A DNA stretch of 64,000 bases from Pseudomonadota bacterium (GTDB taxonomy: Bacteria > Pseudomonadota > Alphaproteobacteria > Sneathiellales > Sneathiellaceae): NCBI GenBank assembly GCA_024743055.1, contig JANSXH010000004.1:101729-165728 (forward strand). The letters are read 5' to 3'. The notes below the pieces were generated by a model. It saw nothing but the letters and a program-made list of their open reading frames with translations, made no database searches and had not been told where the DNA came from. Made by a program: the position numbers and the translations under genes. This document shows, piece after piece, positions 18,600 to 27,319 of the stretch (within the stretch, counting starts at the first letter, position 1; each line of letters begins with the position of its first letter).

Positions 18600-19445
18600 T
18601 TGCCCCATATGCTAATGGAATGTTTTCCATTTCCAATTGGCGGTGAGACGTTGCGTAACTTTCAAACGAAATTGCGGCTTGTGCTGCAGAAGCCGATTGT
18701 TGATCGGTTTATCATGGGCCTGATCGCTTTTAATGCGGTTACCCTCGGATTGGAAACCAGTGACTGGGTCATGTCCCGGGCTGGCAGTCTGCTCTTAGGT
18801 CTTGATCGTATTATTCTCGCGGTATTTGTCATTGAATTGGCGGCGCGCATGATCGCCGATTTCCGTGGCTTCTGGCGAGACCCTTGGCGCATTTTCGATT
18901 TTATCATTGTCTCTATCGCCCTTGTACCGACAGCCGGAGCATTTTCCGTGCTTCGGGCATTCCGGATCCTCCGGGTCTTGCGGCTGCTCTCAACTGTTGA
19001 GGCAATGCGGCGGGTGGTCAGCGGATTACTGGCGGCGTTACCAGGTATGGGCTCGATCCTATTGCTGCTCTGCCTGATCTTTTATGTCTTCGCGGTTATC
19101 TCTACCAATCTGTTTGCTGCTACTTTCCCTGAATGGTTCGGTAGTATCGGTGCGTCCGCTTACACCCTGTTCCAGATTATGACTCTGGAAAGCTGGTCGA
19201 TGGGAATTGTCCGTCCGGTGATGGAGGAATTCCCCTACGCCTGGGCCCTGTTCGTCCCCTTCATCATCGCCACGGCCTTCACCGTCCTCAACCTGTTCAT
19301 TGGTGTCATCGTCGATGCTATGCAATCGGAACATGCCAGCGAAGCTCATGCGGAACGTGACGCCATGAAGAATGAAACCGAAATGATATTAAAAGAAGTC
19401 CGGGCTTTGCGGGCGGAAGTTGCTGAGATGAAAGCAGAGAAATAG
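18600..19445 (+). CDS. Voltage-gated sodium channel of the bacterial Nav family
   Basis: About 281 aa with six transmembrane segments and one pore loop, forming a homotetramer in the inner membrane. S4 has regularly spaced arginines (RAFRILRVLRLLS). The selectivity filter is TLESWSM, identical to that of characterised bacterial sodium channels. S6 (FTVLNLFIGVIVDAMQ) leads to a C-terminal neck and coiled coil (ILKEVRALRAEVAEMKA) that should tetramerise. Starts are TTG 18600, ATG 18609 or ATG 18615; the extra residues lie outside any domain. It lets Na+ in on depolarisation; the cellular role is unclear. Confidence 0.92.
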   Translation: MPHMLMECFPFPIGGETLRNFQTKLRLVLQKPIVDRFIMGLIAFNAVTLGLETSDWVMSRAGSLLLGLDRIILAVFVIELAARMIADFRGFWRDPWRIFDFIIVSIALVPTAGAFSVLRAFRILRVLRLLSTVEAMRRVVSGLLAALPGMGSILLLLCLIFYVFAVISTNLFAATFPEWFGSIGASAYTLFQIMTLESWSMGIVRPVMEEFPYAWALFVPFIIATAFTVLNLFIGVIVDAMQSEHASEAHAERDAMKNETEMILKEVRALRAEVAEMKAEK

Positions 19446-19473
19446 ATCCGCCCTCCCGATCCCAAGTTAGCAG

Positions 19474-19698
19474 TTAGCTCTTCCAGTAATCATTGGCCTT
19501 GGCCACGGTCTGGAAATTGGTAGCGACTACAAGAGACACTTGGGTCAGGCTGTCCGCATTATTGGCATAGTCGGGACGCATCCGCTCCCTTGCCGCATCA
19601 TCCGGTTGAGTTTTCTTGACCGCCATGCGGGACAGCTTAATCGCCAATTCATAACCTTCTTCAGGGGTAGCCGTTTTCAGACTTGGTAGCCAGGACAT
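19474..19698 (-). CDS. Small protein of unknown function, divergent from MarR
   Basis: 74 aa from ATG 19698, preceded by GGAGATGAAG; further upstream ATGs exist but this one has the best spacing. Soluble, with no recognised domain. The C-terminal half (TQVSLVVATNFQTVAKANDY) looks helical. It shares a promoter region with a MarR regulator across paired 17-bp inverted repeats, so it is a likely target. The longer frame to 19899 overlaps the marR start and is not credible. Confidence 0.6.
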   Translation of the reverse strand: MSWLPSLKTATPEEGYELAIKLSRMAVKKTQPDDAARERMRPDYANNADSLTQVSLVVATNFQTVAKANDYWKS

Positions 19699-19727
19699 CT
19701 TCATCTCCATTTTTATATTGTAAAGCA

Positions 19728-19797
19728 TTAAATCGCGTACGATATAAATATCAGTCTTTGCGATCCTGTCAAGGATAATGTATCGTGCGCGATTAAA
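19728..19797. promoter_or_regulatory. Paired MarR operators
   Basis: TTAAATCGCGTACGATA (19728-19744) and TATCGTGCGCGATTAAA (19781-19797) are inverted copies matching at 15 of 17 positions. Each is itself a near-palindrome around ATCG-NNNN-CGAT. They flank the promoters of the small minus gene and of marR, consistent with two dimer sites. Confidence 0.7.
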
Positions 19798-19828
19798 TAT
19801 CCAAACCGCTAAACAGAGGACCCATTGG

Positions 19829-20299
19829 ATGCCCGCTAAAAAAAAGGTATCAAAAAACGATTTACCCACCAGCGCCGGTGACCTGATCTGCTTTACCATT
19901 TATTCCGCTGGCCATGCCTTCAACCGGGCCTATCACCCGATGCTTAAAGAGCTTGGCCTGACCTATCCTCAATATATTGCCCTGACGGTTCTTTGGGAGC
20001 AGGACGGGCTCTCAGTCGGTGAGATGGGGGAGAAGTTGAAGCTCGAATCAAGCACTCTCACCCCGCTATTGAAGCGCCTGGAAAAGCTGGGTCATGTAGC
20101 GCGCAAGAGAGGCACGACGGATGAACGGCAGGTTTTTGTCACTCTCACAAAAAGCGGGCGGGACCTGAAAAAATCATCCCCGGATATCACCAGATGCATT
20201 GTTGAAGCGACAGGCTTTGATCTGAAAAAACTCGATGCGCTGGTCAAAACGGTGGCGAGCCTGAGGGACAACGTATTGGACACAACGGAGAAGACTTAG
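19829..20299 (+). CDS. MarR-family transcriptional regulator
   Basis: 156 aa from ATG 19829, preceded by AGAGGA. The winged-helix core is MLKELGLTYPQYIALTVLWE, then LSVGEMGEKLKLESSTLTPL and KRLEKLGHVARKR with the wing TTDERQVFVTLT. The Cys in AGDLICFTIYSAGHAFNRAY occupies the position of the peroxide-sensing Cys in OhrR, so it may be an organic-hydroperoxide sensor. No ohr gene is adjacent; the divergent small gene is the likely target. Convergent with tetR, whose stop codon directly abuts. Confidence 0.85.
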   Translation: MPAKKKVSKNDLPTSAGDLICFTIYSAGHAFNRAYHPMLKELGLTYPQYIALTVLWEQDGLSVGEMGEKLKLESSTLTPLLKRLEKLGHVARKRGTTDERQVFVTLTKSGRDLKKSSPDITRCIVEATGFDLKKLDALVKTVASLRDNVLDTTEKT

Positions 20300-20947
20300 C
20301 TAGCTGCTATGGATTTCGAGCAACCGGCTCCAGGCAGCCCGGCCCCGCTTAAAACCTTCTTCCTTGCCTAAAAGCTGATGGTGCCAGTTGGCGGACATGC
20401 CGATGGCGTTGAGCTCAAATGCCAGTTGATCCGGATCCGTATCAGGCGACAGCTCACCGGCTTCAATCGCTCGACTTACGTTGGTTGCTAGCAACCCGAG
20501 CCATTCCTTAAACACCACCGCCACCTCGTCCCGCACGGCACCAGGTCGGCCGTCCATCTCAAACGAAGCGGATGAGATCAAACAACCCCCGTCAAACGTC
20601 CTCTTTTCCAGATAGGCCATCCAGGCTTCCCCAAGCGCCGCAAGCCGTTGAGTTCCCGCCTTGGCCGAGCGGGCCGGTCGGACAACCAGACGGATAAGGA
20701 TCTCCCGGGTCCGGTGAATCACCGCGAGCTGCAACGCCTCCTTTGAGCCGAAAAGCGCATGAACAGAGCTTTTTGACATTCCAGCACGGTGTGCAAGGCG
20801 GTTAATGGACAGTCCCTCAAGCCCTTCAACCGAAGCCAGTTGCACGGCGGCATCCAAGGTCTGCTGTCGGCTGCGCGCGCCTCGTAACAAGCGTCCGTCG
20901 GTTATCTGATCCAAGTCGGCTTCAAAAGTCACAACCCATCCCTTCAT
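20300..20947 (-). CDS. TetR-family regulator
   Basis: About 215 aa. HTH: RQQTLDAAVQLASVEGLEGL, then SINRLAHRAGMSKSSVHALF. The C-terminal domain has the TetR_C pattern with FDGGCLISSASFEMDGRPGA. The start is uncertain: the frame runs to 21016. ATG 20947 is used, but a GTG at 20932 has a better ribosome-binding site (AAGGGA). Divergent from the dienelactone hydrolase gene, with a palindrome between, and therefore its probable repressor. Confidence 0.85.
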   Translation of the reverse strand: MKGWVVTFEADLDQITDGRLLRGARSRQQTLDAAVQLASVEGLEGLSINRLAHRAGMSKSSVHALFGSKEALQLAVIHRTREILIRLVVRPARSAKAGTQRLAALGEAWMAYLEKRTFDGGCLISSASFEMDGRPGAVRDEVAVVFKEWLGLLATNVSRAIEAGELSPDTDPDQLAFELNAIGMSANWHHQLLGKEEGFKRGRAAWSRLLEIHSS

Positions 20948-20981
20948 TCCTGCTTGCATTCCATAAATAACTCTGGTTAAC

Positions 20982-21003
20982 ATTATGGACGATCGTTCGT
21001 ATA
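20982..21003. promoter_or_regulatory. TetR-type operator between tetR and dienelactone hydrolase gene
   Basis: GGACGATCGTTC at 20987-20998 is palindromic at 10 of 12 positions around ACGATCGT. It is similar in form to known TetR half-sites and lies between the divergent starts. Confidence 0.55.
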
Positions 21004-21029
21004 TATTCAATAACAAAAAGGAAGATATG

Positions 21030-21725
21030 ATGCCTGATGTAACAATAAAGGGTCCGGATGGCAGTTTTTCGGCTTATCTGGCACTGCCAGAGACTGGCAG
21101 CGGCCCCGGGATCCTGATGATCCAGGAAATCTTTGGGGTGAATCAGGATATGCGGGATCACTGTGATGCCATGGCCGGGCAAGGCTATGTCGCTCTCTGC
21201 CCCGATCTGTTCTGGCGCCTCAAGCCGGGTGTGCAATTAACCGACCAGACAGATGCAGAATGGCAGCAAGCAGCGGAGTTGTATCAGGCGCTCGATACGG
21301 ACATGGCGGTCGAGGATCTGAAACAGTCCCTCACCTATTTACGGGGATTAGATGCTTGTAGTGGCAAGGTCGGTAGCATGGGGTTCTGCCTAGGTGGTCT
21401 GCTCGCCTATCTAATGGCGACCCGGTCCGATACGGATTGCAATATCGGCTATTATAGTGTCGGCATCGAAACCCGTCTGGATGAGGCTGCGCAGATCACT
21501 GCCCCTACCCTGTTACATATTGCCGAGGAGGACAAGTTCGTGCCGCCAGCGATCCAGCGTCAGATCCACGACGGATTAAAGGATCATGCGGCGGTGACCC
21601 TCTACAGTTATCCGGGGATGGATCACGCCTTTGCCCGCCACAACGGCACTCATTACGACGCGGACGCCGCTTTGCTTGCGGAGACCCGCAGCCGGGATCT
21701 ATTGCAGACCTGTCTGCAGGAGTGA
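21030..21725 (+). CDS. Dienelactone hydrolase family protein
   Basis: 231 aa from ATG 21030 (AAGGAAGAT upstream; the frame opens at 20985). Alpha/beta hydrolase with the Cys nucleophile of dienelactone hydrolases in GSMGFCLGGLLAY, an acid in EEDKFVP and His in YPGMDHAFAR. Such enzymes hydrolyse dienelactones in chloroaromatic breakdown, but most homologues act on unknown lactones or esters. Likely controlled by the divergent TetR. Confidence 0.88.
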   Translation: MPDVTIKGPDGSFSAYLALPETGSGPGILMIQEIFGVNQDMRDHCDAMAGQGYVALCPDLFWRLKPGVQLTDQTDAEWQQAAELYQALDTDMAVEDLKQSLTYLRGLDACSGKVGSMGFCLGGLLAYLMATRSDTDCNIGYYSVGIETRLDEAAQITAPTLLHIAEEDKFVPPAIQRQIHDGLKDHAAVTLYSYPGMDHAFARHNGTHYDADAALLAETRSRDLLQTCLQE

Positions 21726-21805
21726 CGAATACCCGCCCATAACTTGCCTTCCTCTTCCGCAACCGATAGCCTCCTTTTGGGGGTACAGTAGCGGGAGAGG
21801 GTCGC

Positions 21806-22918
21806 ATGAAGCTTTGGAAGAAAATTGGATTGGGAATCCTTGGGGTCATTGTTCTTCTGGTCGCCGCAGTCCTCTGGTTCGGATGGTCTTTAAGCGCTGA
21901 TATTAAGGGGGAGCGGCTGGCAAGGGTTCAGACTTCAGCGCAGTATCAGGAGGGGACATTCGTCAATGTTGAACTCCAGGCGGCCAATGATCTCGGATGG
22001 GATTACCTGCAGGATCAATTCTTCGGAGGTCAAAGACGCGAACCCGAAGGCCAAATCCCGGTTATTCCCTTTCCTTCCGATCAGTTATCGAAGCCGCCTT
22101 CCAAAGGCTTGAAAGCCACTTGGCTCGGACATGCCACAGTTCTGCTGGAAATTGACGGTTATCGGCTTCTGACGGACCCCGTCCTCTCGGAACGGGCATC
22201 TCCCTTTCATTTTGTCGGTCCGAAACGCTTCCATCCCTCTCCTATCCCACTGGAGGAATTGACCGGGATTGACGCAGTGATTGTCTCCCATGATCATTAT
22301 GATCATCTCGATGAACCCACAATCCGTCATCTGGCTGCGCAAGGCACCCAATTTTATGTTCCCCTCGGTTCCGGTGCTCATCTGGAGGCCTGGGATGTTG
22401 CCCCGGATCAGATCCATGATCTGGATTGGTGGCAGGAAGCAAAGATTGGGGACCTGACCATTATTGCCACGCCGACCCGCCATTACTCCGGCCGCGGCCT
22501 GTTTGATTATAAAGCAACCCTGTGGTCCTCCTGGGCATTGATTGGCCCGGACAACAGAGTGTTTTACAGCGGAGATTCCGGTTATTCGAAATTGTTTTCT
22601 GAGATCGGCGACAGGCTCGGGCCTTTCGATCTGACCCTCGTCAAGATCGGCTCCTACGGTCCGGGGCAGGCCTGGCTTGATGTCCATATGGATCCGGAAG
22701 ACGCGGTGCAGGTCCATCTGGACGTCGGCGGCAAACAGCTGCTACCCGTCCATTGGGCGACCTTCAATCTGGCCTTGCATGAATGGGATGAGCCGATCCT
22801 CCGTACCCTGGACGCCGCAGAGAAACATAACGTCGATATTGTGACCCCGAAAGTCGGCGAAACCATCACCAGCGGCACGCCACATACCAATACCCAGTGG
22901 TGGGACTCCGTGAATTAG
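21806..22918 (+). CDS. Membrane-anchored MBL-fold metallohydrolase (UlaG/NAPE-PLD-like)
   Basis: 370 aa. One N-terminal transmembrane helix (GILGVIVLLVAAVLWFGW) is followed by a metallo-beta-lactamase domain with TWLGHATVLLEIDGYRLLTD, the metal motif SHDHYDHLD and later SGDSGYSK and LPVHWATF. The order fits the family that includes NAPE-hydrolysing phospholipase D and RomA. The active domain probably faces the periplasm. Followed after 15 nt by an SGNH hydrolase gene, so likely co-transcribed and possibly both lipid-active. Confidence 0.85.
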   Translation: MKLWKKIGLGILGVIVLLVAAVLWFGWSLSADIKGERLARVQTSAQYQEGTFVNVELQAANDLGWDYLQDQFFGGQRREPEGQIPVIPFPSDQLSKPPSKGLKATWLGHATVLLEIDGYRLLTDPVLSERASPFHFVGPKRFHPSPIPLEELTGIDAVIVSHDHYDHLDEPTIRHLAAQGTQFYVPLGSGAHLEAWDVAPDQIHDLDWWQEAKIGDLTIIATPTRHYSGRGLFDYKATLWSSWALIGPDNRVFYSGDSGYSKLFSEIGDRLGPFDLTLVKIGSYGPGQAWLDVHMDPEDAVQVHLDVGGKQLLPVHWATFNLALHEWDEPILRTLDAAEKHNVDIVTPKVGETITSGTPHTNTQWWDSVN

Positions 22919-22933
22919 GTAAGGAAAAGGACG

Positions 22934-23743
22934 ATGTCGCGTAATCTTTTCTTTGGTCTGTCAGCCCTAATTACCATCATCGCTGTTGGCGCCATTGTCG
23001 GACTGACGATACAGAACCAGGAAGACGATCTACGTGTTCTCTTTATTGGCAACAGCCTGACCTATGCCAATGACCTGCCGGAGATGATCGAGGATATCGC
23101 CGACAGTCAGAACCTGTCTCTTAGCCATCAATCCCATACTCCAGGCGGCAGCCGTCTCCTTGATCATTCCAAGAATAGTGATGCCCTTGATTTGCTCCAG
23201 TCGGAGCCATGGGACGTGGTCGTTTTGCAGGAACAAAGTCAGTTCCCAGCCTTTAGCGACCAGCAGGTTGCCCGCGATGTTTTTCCTTTCGCCAAGCGCC
23301 TTGTTGCCCTGGCGAGGGAGGCCAATCCAAACGTGAAGATCGTCTTTTATATGACCATGGCCCGCAAAAACGGCGACCCGCAGAATGTCAAATATGTCTC
23401 GGCTCTTAAAACATATGAAGGGATGCAACGCCGTATCAACCGAAGCTATGTGCAAATGGCCAAGGACAACAAGGCCGCCGTCGCTCCGGTTGGGGATGCC
23501 TGGGAAACCTTTCGCATAAAGCATCCGTCTGTCGATTTATATACGGACAACGTTCATCCCAATCAGGCTGGTAGCTATCTCGCAGCCTGTGTGTTTTTCT
23601 CGAGCCTGTATGGGAAGCCCTGCCTTGGGACCAATCTACCGGACAGTCTGGACCCTACCCTTGCCGCCGATATTCAGAAAGTCGCCGACAAAACGGTTCT
23701 TGGGTCGCGCCAGAAGTGGAGCTGGCAACAACCCGCAAACTAA
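22934..23743 (+). CDS. Membrane-anchored SGNH-hydrolase family protein
   Basis: 269 aa. An N-terminal anchor or signal (FFGLSALITIIAVGAIVGL) precedes the SGNH fold: block I LFIGNSLTYAN with the Ser nucleophile, EQSQFPA in the middle and the catalytic Asp/His in DNVHPNQAGSYLAA. An extracytoplasmic esterase or lipase is likely. AAGGAAAAGGACG precedes ATG 22934; the preceding gene ends 15 nt upstream. Convergent with the MAPEG gene. Confidence 0.8.
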   Translation: MSRNLFFGLSALITIIAVGAIVGLTIQNQEDDLRVLFIGNSLTYANDLPEMIEDIADSQNLSLSHQSHTPGGSRLLDHSKNSDALDLLQSEPWDVVVLQEQSQFPAFSDQQVARDVFPFAKRLVALAREANPNVKIVFYMTMARKNGDPQNVKYVSALKTYEGMQRRINRSYVQMAKDNKAAVAPVGDAWETFRIKHPSVDLYTDNVHPNQAGSYLAACVFFSSLYGKPCLGTNLPDSLDPTLAADIQKVADKTVLGSRQKWSWQQPAN

Positions 23744-23748
23744 ATTGA

Positions 23749-24138
23749 TTACGCCAGTATCTGCCAGAGAAGGTAGATGCAGACGAGCCAGCCGACGGAA
23801 TAGGCGACGGTCCGCAAATACGGCACACCAATTGTATAAAAAATAGCATGAGCAACCCGGGCCAAGAAGAAGGTAGCCGCCGCCGTCACTGTCGACGGGT
23901 CAGCCTTCCCCGACACATTGAGGATCAGCACCAGAATGGCAAAGGGTGCCAGGGATTCCACCATATTCATATGGACCCGACGGCTGCGCTTTCCCCATTC
24001 GGGCAGTTCTGAAGATTTGGGAACATCCGTTGTTCCAGTCCGAAAGCCGACGATACTGGCATGAACGGCCCCATAGGGGATCCAAAGGACGATACATAAG
24101 GCAGCGCTCAAAGCCAGCCAGAAAAGTTCACCAGACAT
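23749..24138 (-). CDS. MAPEG family membrane protein
   Basis: 129 aa with four transmembrane segments (ELFWLALSAALCIVLWI; ESLAPFAILVLILNV; TVTAAATFFLARVAHAIFYT; VAYSVGWLVCIYLLWQIL). The second-helix region RVHMNMVESLAPF and the ARVAHAIFYTIG motif are typical of bacterial MAPEG proteins related to microsomal glutathione transferase. GGGAGGGAAAAAG before ATG 24138 fixes the start; the frame extends 16 codons further. A glutathione transferase-like gene lies upstream on the same strand. Confidence 0.85.
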   Translation of the reverse strand: MSGELFWLALSAALCIVLWIPYGAVHASIVGFRTGTTDVPKSSELPEWGKRSRRVHMNMVESLAPFAILVLILNVSGKADPSTVTAAATFFLARVAHAIFYTIGVPYLRTVAYSVGWLVCIYLLWQILA

Positions 24139-24294
24139 CTTTTTCCCTCCCATAAAAAGACCGGCATAGACAGCCGGACAGGACATCTACATCGCAATTC
24201 TATCGTGAATTAGGAGAGGAGAAGAAGTAAATTATTTCTATCTGACCCCAGCACTTGGCATGCAGCAGATATTAATATTCCTTGGTATTCAATT

Positions 24295-24320
24295 CGGGAG
24301 AGGCTTGTTCACCTCTCCCG
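24295..24320. terminator. Hairpin downstream of the yghU-like gene
   Basis: CGGGAGAGG-CTTGTTCA-CCTCTCCCG, a perfect 9-bp stem, lies 14 nt after the end of the minus-strand glutathione-transferase gene. No strong U-tract follows on either strand. Confidence 0.5.
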
Positions 24321-24333
24321 TAACTCGATCTAT

Positions 24334-25221
24334 TTAGCTTTCAGAAGGCTTCTCGGCCTCGATTTTATCCTGGGTTTTATGCTCGAAATCACTGGCATCG
24401 TGACGCTCGCGCAGTTGCTCATGCAACGGTCCCATGGCCCGGTTGACCATGCGGCCCCGCTTCACGGCCGCGCGCTCACCGATCATTGCGGTCCAACGCT
24501 GCATGTTCTTGTAGCTTTGGACATCCAGGAACTCACCGGCTTCATAGGCTTTGCCGAGGGCAAGACTTCCATACCAGGGCCAGATGGCGATATCGGCGAT
24601 GGTATATTCATCCCCGCACATATATTTGCTATCGGCGAGATGCCGATCGAGGACATCTAGCTGGCGTTTGACTTCCATGGCGAAGCGATTGATGGGATAT
24701 TCGTATTTCTCCGGGGCATAGGCATAGAAATGGCCAAAGCCACCACCGAGATATGGCGCGCTGCCCATTTGCCAGAACAGCCAGGAAAGCATTTCCGGGC
24801 GCATAGCCGGATCACTTGGCAGGAAGGCGCCGAATTTTTCTGCGAGATACAGAAGGATGGCGCCTGATTCAAACACCCGGGTCGGCGGGTTGGTACTGGT
24901 GTCATTGAGGGCGGGAATTTTGGAGTTGGGGTTGATCTCAACAAAGCCGCTGCTGAATTGATCGCCCTCGCCGATATTGATCAGCCAGGCGTTATATTCA
25001 GCTTCTGTATGGCCGAGGGCCAAAAGCTCTTCCAGCATGATGGTAACTTTGACCCCGTTCGGCGTGCCAAGAGAATAAAGCTGCATCGGGTGATCGCCGA
25101 CGGGAAGCTCTTTCTCATGGGTGTGTCCGGCGATCGGCCGATTGATGCTGGCAAAATGGCCGCCGCTCTCCGAGTCCCATTTCCAGACTTTCGGGGGTTC
25201 GTAGGTATTTTGTTCTGACAT
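24334..25221 (-). CDS. yghU: YghU-type glutathione transferase (disulfide-bond oxidoreductase)
   Basis: 295 aa. The N-terminal extension WKWDSESGGHFASINRPIAG and the thioredoxin-like start LYSLGTPNGVKVTIMLEEL are characteristic of YghU/YfcG nu-class enzymes. SKIPALND supplies the cis-Pro and ESGAILLYLAEKFG the glutathione-binding Ser. It reduces disulfides with glutathione in the cytoplasm. ATG 25221 follows AGGAATGGAGCTTCCTAC. Confidence 0.92.
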   Translation of the reverse strand: MSEQNTYEPPKVWKWDSESGGHFASINRPIAGHTHEKELPVGDHPMQLYSLGTPNGVKVTIMLEELLALGHTEAEYNAWLINIGEGDQFSSGFVEINPNSKIPALNDTSTNPPTRVFESGAILLYLAEKFGAFLPSDPAMRPEMLSWLFWQMGSAPYLGGGFGHFYAYAPEKYEYPINRFAMEVKRQLDVLDRHLADSKYMCGDEYTIADIAIWPWYGSLALGKAYEAGEFLDVQSYKNMQRWTAMIGERAAVKRGRMVNRAMGPLHEQLRERHDASDFEHKTQDKIEAEKPSES

Positions 25222-25458
25222 GTAGGAAGCTCCATTCCTTTATTTCTTTGAAGTGGCATTGCTGCCGTCAAAAGCGATTATTTCTTGATCCACCTGGCTG
25301 GCCCCGAACGCCCGGCAGAGTTTTTTGAAACAAACTCCCCTAGATTTGGACCATCTGGCCTTCAAGATCAAGGGGGCAGACAATGCAAGCTCGCATTTTG
25401 TGCATTCCGCCACATCCTCCTCATTGGGAAATTCTCTATATGATGCTAGCCTCCAATC

Positions 25459-25935
25459 ATGGAAATGCCGCCCGAAACACAGCTGCGCGCCTATCGCGAC
25501 AACGATCTTGATGCCCTCTACAGGCTTATCTCGGAAACCATTGAGATCAGCTATTCGCCAGTTTATCCGGCGCGAGCAGTAGCATTTTTCAAGGAGTTTC
25601 ATTCCCGCGAGAAAATCCGGGAGCGCAGCCAGTCAGGGCAGGTTCTGCTGATTGAGCAATCCGGGCAGCTTGTCGCCACTGGCAGCCGTGTTGGCAATGA
25701 GATTTTTGCCGTCTTTGTTCATCCGGACTGTCAGCAGGGCGGGTTCGGCAAGCAGCTCATGGCAGATCTGGAAGCAAGCGCCCGGGCGGAAGGGCAAGAT
25801 CAAATCACCCTCAGTATCTCCCTGCCCTCCCGCAGGTTTTATGAAGCTTGCGGATATGAAGTCACGGAAGAACTCTCCCGCGATCTTGGAGACGGTCAAA
25901 AACTGGATTTCTGGAAAGCCCGCAAGCTTCTTTAA
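25459..25935 (+). CDS. GNAT-family N-acetyltransferase
   Basis: 158 aa. The acetyl-CoA-binding motif is FAVFVHPDCQQGGFGKQLMA (pattern Q-x-x-G-x-G/A), followed by DLEASARAEGQDQITLSISL and the FYEACGYEV strand. Acceptor unknown. ATG 25459 has no evident ribosome-binding site, and a second ATG follows at 25465. Convergent with the sulfotransferase gene. Confidence 0.85.
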   Translation: MEMPPETQLRAYRDNDLDALYRLISETIEISYSPVYPARAVAFFKEFHSREKIRERSQSGQVLLIEQSGQLVATGSRVGNEIFAVFVHPDCQQGGFGKQLMADLEASARAEGQDQITLSISLPSRRFYEACGYEVTEELSRDLGDGQKLDFWKARKLL

Positions 25936-25944
25936 TAGAGATCC

Positions 25945-26556
25945 TTACTTGACCTTATGCGTCTCAATGGTGCTGTGAAACTCTTCGGGGCGGTTTTTGT
26001 GGGGATAGGGCTCATCCGGGATATCACAGCCTAAAAACCGGCAAAGCGGCTCCCAGCCATCGCCGATATGATAAGTCAGCAAACGGTCTTCCGAAAAGGC
26101 CGCCTGCACCGCCGCGACATTATCATTGAAGGTCTGGATGATATGGTCGCGATCCTCGAGCCTGCCGCCGAAAACCTGTTCCCCGATCAGCTTAACCCCA
26201 AGGGACTCCCGATCCTTGCTGTTACGCACCACATCAAGAATGGTCTTGTCCATACTTTTATACCAACCCTCAGCATCGCGGGTGCTGAGGAGGATCTTGG
26301 CCTCAGGATAGTAATCCGCGAGTTCCCGCCAGTAAAAAGCCGCTGGCCAGTCAACGGTCGCATTAAAGCCGGCAAAAGCTTTGTCCCAATCGGGGGTGTC
26401 ACCCCTGGCCAGCCCCCGCCAGAGCTTGATCTTCTCGGGGTCGGCCATGACTTCATGCATATGAAAGCACGGACCGAACCCCAGTCTTTCCAAAGCGGAT
26501 TTGAGCGAGTCAGTGCCCGTGCGTCCAAAGCCCGCACCAATAACGGAAAGTGCCAT
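25945..26556 (-). CDS. Sulfotransferase family protein
   Basis: 203 aa. The N-terminal SVIGAGFGRTGTDSLKSALE is the phosphosulfate-binding loop of PAPS-dependent sulfotransferases. ATVDWPAAFYWRELADYYPE and ILLSTRDAEGWYKSM (3'-phosphate-binding region) follow. It should transfer sulfate from PAPS to an unknown acceptor. The PAP produced is the CysQ substrate, but cysQ is 15 kb away. GGAGGAACGAA precedes ATG 26556. Confidence 0.85.
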   Translation of the reverse strand: MALSVIGAGFGRTGTDSLKSALERLGFGPCFHMHEVMADPEKIKLWRGLARGDTPDWDKAFAGFNATVDWPAAFYWRELADYYPEAKILLSTRDAEGWYKSMDKTILDVVRNSKDRESLGVKLIGEQVFGGRLEDRDHIIQTFNDNVAAVQAAFSEDRLLTYHIGDGWEPLCRFLGCDIPDEPYPHKNRPEEFHSTIETHKVK

Positions 26557-26643
26557 TTCGTTCCTCCTGGATATGTCTTGACCGGGACGTTAGGCCGCGA
26601 TTGATCCGGGAGCAAGGGAAAGCAGCTACAATTGTGCAATCGG

Positions 26644-27114
26644 TCAACTGCTCCGGTCAACCCGGGCGGCGAAGCAGCCGGGCAGCGCATAATGCAGATG
26701 GATATAATTGACCTTCGGATTGGTCATGAATTTCTCCAGAACGGGTTCAAGATGCTTGCCTTCAACCGCGTCGGCATCGACCATCATATGGTTTTTGCTG
26801 AAGGCCCGAACAGACATCAGCCGATGGTGAAACTGGTTCGGAACTTCACCAGGTAACAACACCTGCTTCTCCACATCCTTGCGGATAAACACCGCATGAT
26901 TTGATCGATATGGACTGTCTGAAGGCTGATGCTGATAATTGACAAGAATAACCTCCTCACCAACCTCGGCATCCTCAAGACTGACCCGGCACGGCGTTCC
27001 GGGGTTTTCTGCAACAGTCATGCGGCGGGCTTGATGCGCACGTAACTCCTCATCAGTCATGGAAAAAAGCGGCTCAAACGGCGCGGGATCTAAAGCTTGA
27101 ATAACAAACGACAT
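26644..27114 (-). CDS. DUF1203 domain protein
   Basis: 156 aa, soluble. PGTPCRVSLEDAEVGEEVIL, YRSNHAVFIRKDVEK and a C-terminal NYIHLHYALPGCFAARVDR match my recollection of DUF1203, a family of unknown function often near stress or regulatory genes. GGAGAGTGAA precedes ATG 27114. Divergent from the small membrane protein gene; its promoter may share the palindromes at 27262-27309. Confidence 0.82.
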   Translation of the reverse strand: MSFVIQALDPAPFEPLFSMTDEELRAHQARRMTVAENPGTPCRVSLEDAEVGEEVILVNYQHQPSDSPYRSNHAVFIRKDVEKQVLLPGEVPNQFHHRLMSVRAFSKNHMMVDADAVEGKHLEPVLEKFMTNPKVNYIHLHYALPGCFAARVDRSS

Positions 27115-27261
27115 TTCACTCTCCTAATGCTTGGGTTCTGAAAGCACCTTAAGAGAAACCTGCCACCAATCCCTATCCGCTTTCCGTTTTGGTTTTTCAA
27201 ACCCGTTCAGCATCGTGCTTCTTACCCGTCCATCCGTCACTCGCCTCTTTCATTTTTTTAT

Positions 27262-27309
27262 TGTAGCGATCGCTACATTCCTGTATAGAAAAATGTAGCA
27301 CTCGCTACG
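27262..27309. promoter_or_regulatory. Two palindromic operators over a promoter
   Basis: TGTAGCGATCGCTACA (27262-27277) is a perfect 16-bp palindrome. TGTAGCACTCGCTACG (27294-27309) is a second copy with the same arms, centres 32 bp apart. TTGTAG (27261) and TATAGA (27284) form a 17-bp-spaced promoter, so the sites cover the -35 and the start point of the gene at 27320. Confidence 0.75.
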
Positions 27310-27319
27310 GAGAATGAAA

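Noticed and set aside
19699-19899. Longer N-terminus of the small gene divergent from marR
   Set aside because: It would run through the operator region and the marR start; ATG 19698 has a suitable GGAG.
22085-22717. 210-codon minus-strand open frame
   Set aside because: Antisense to the MBL-fold gene with its intact metal motif.
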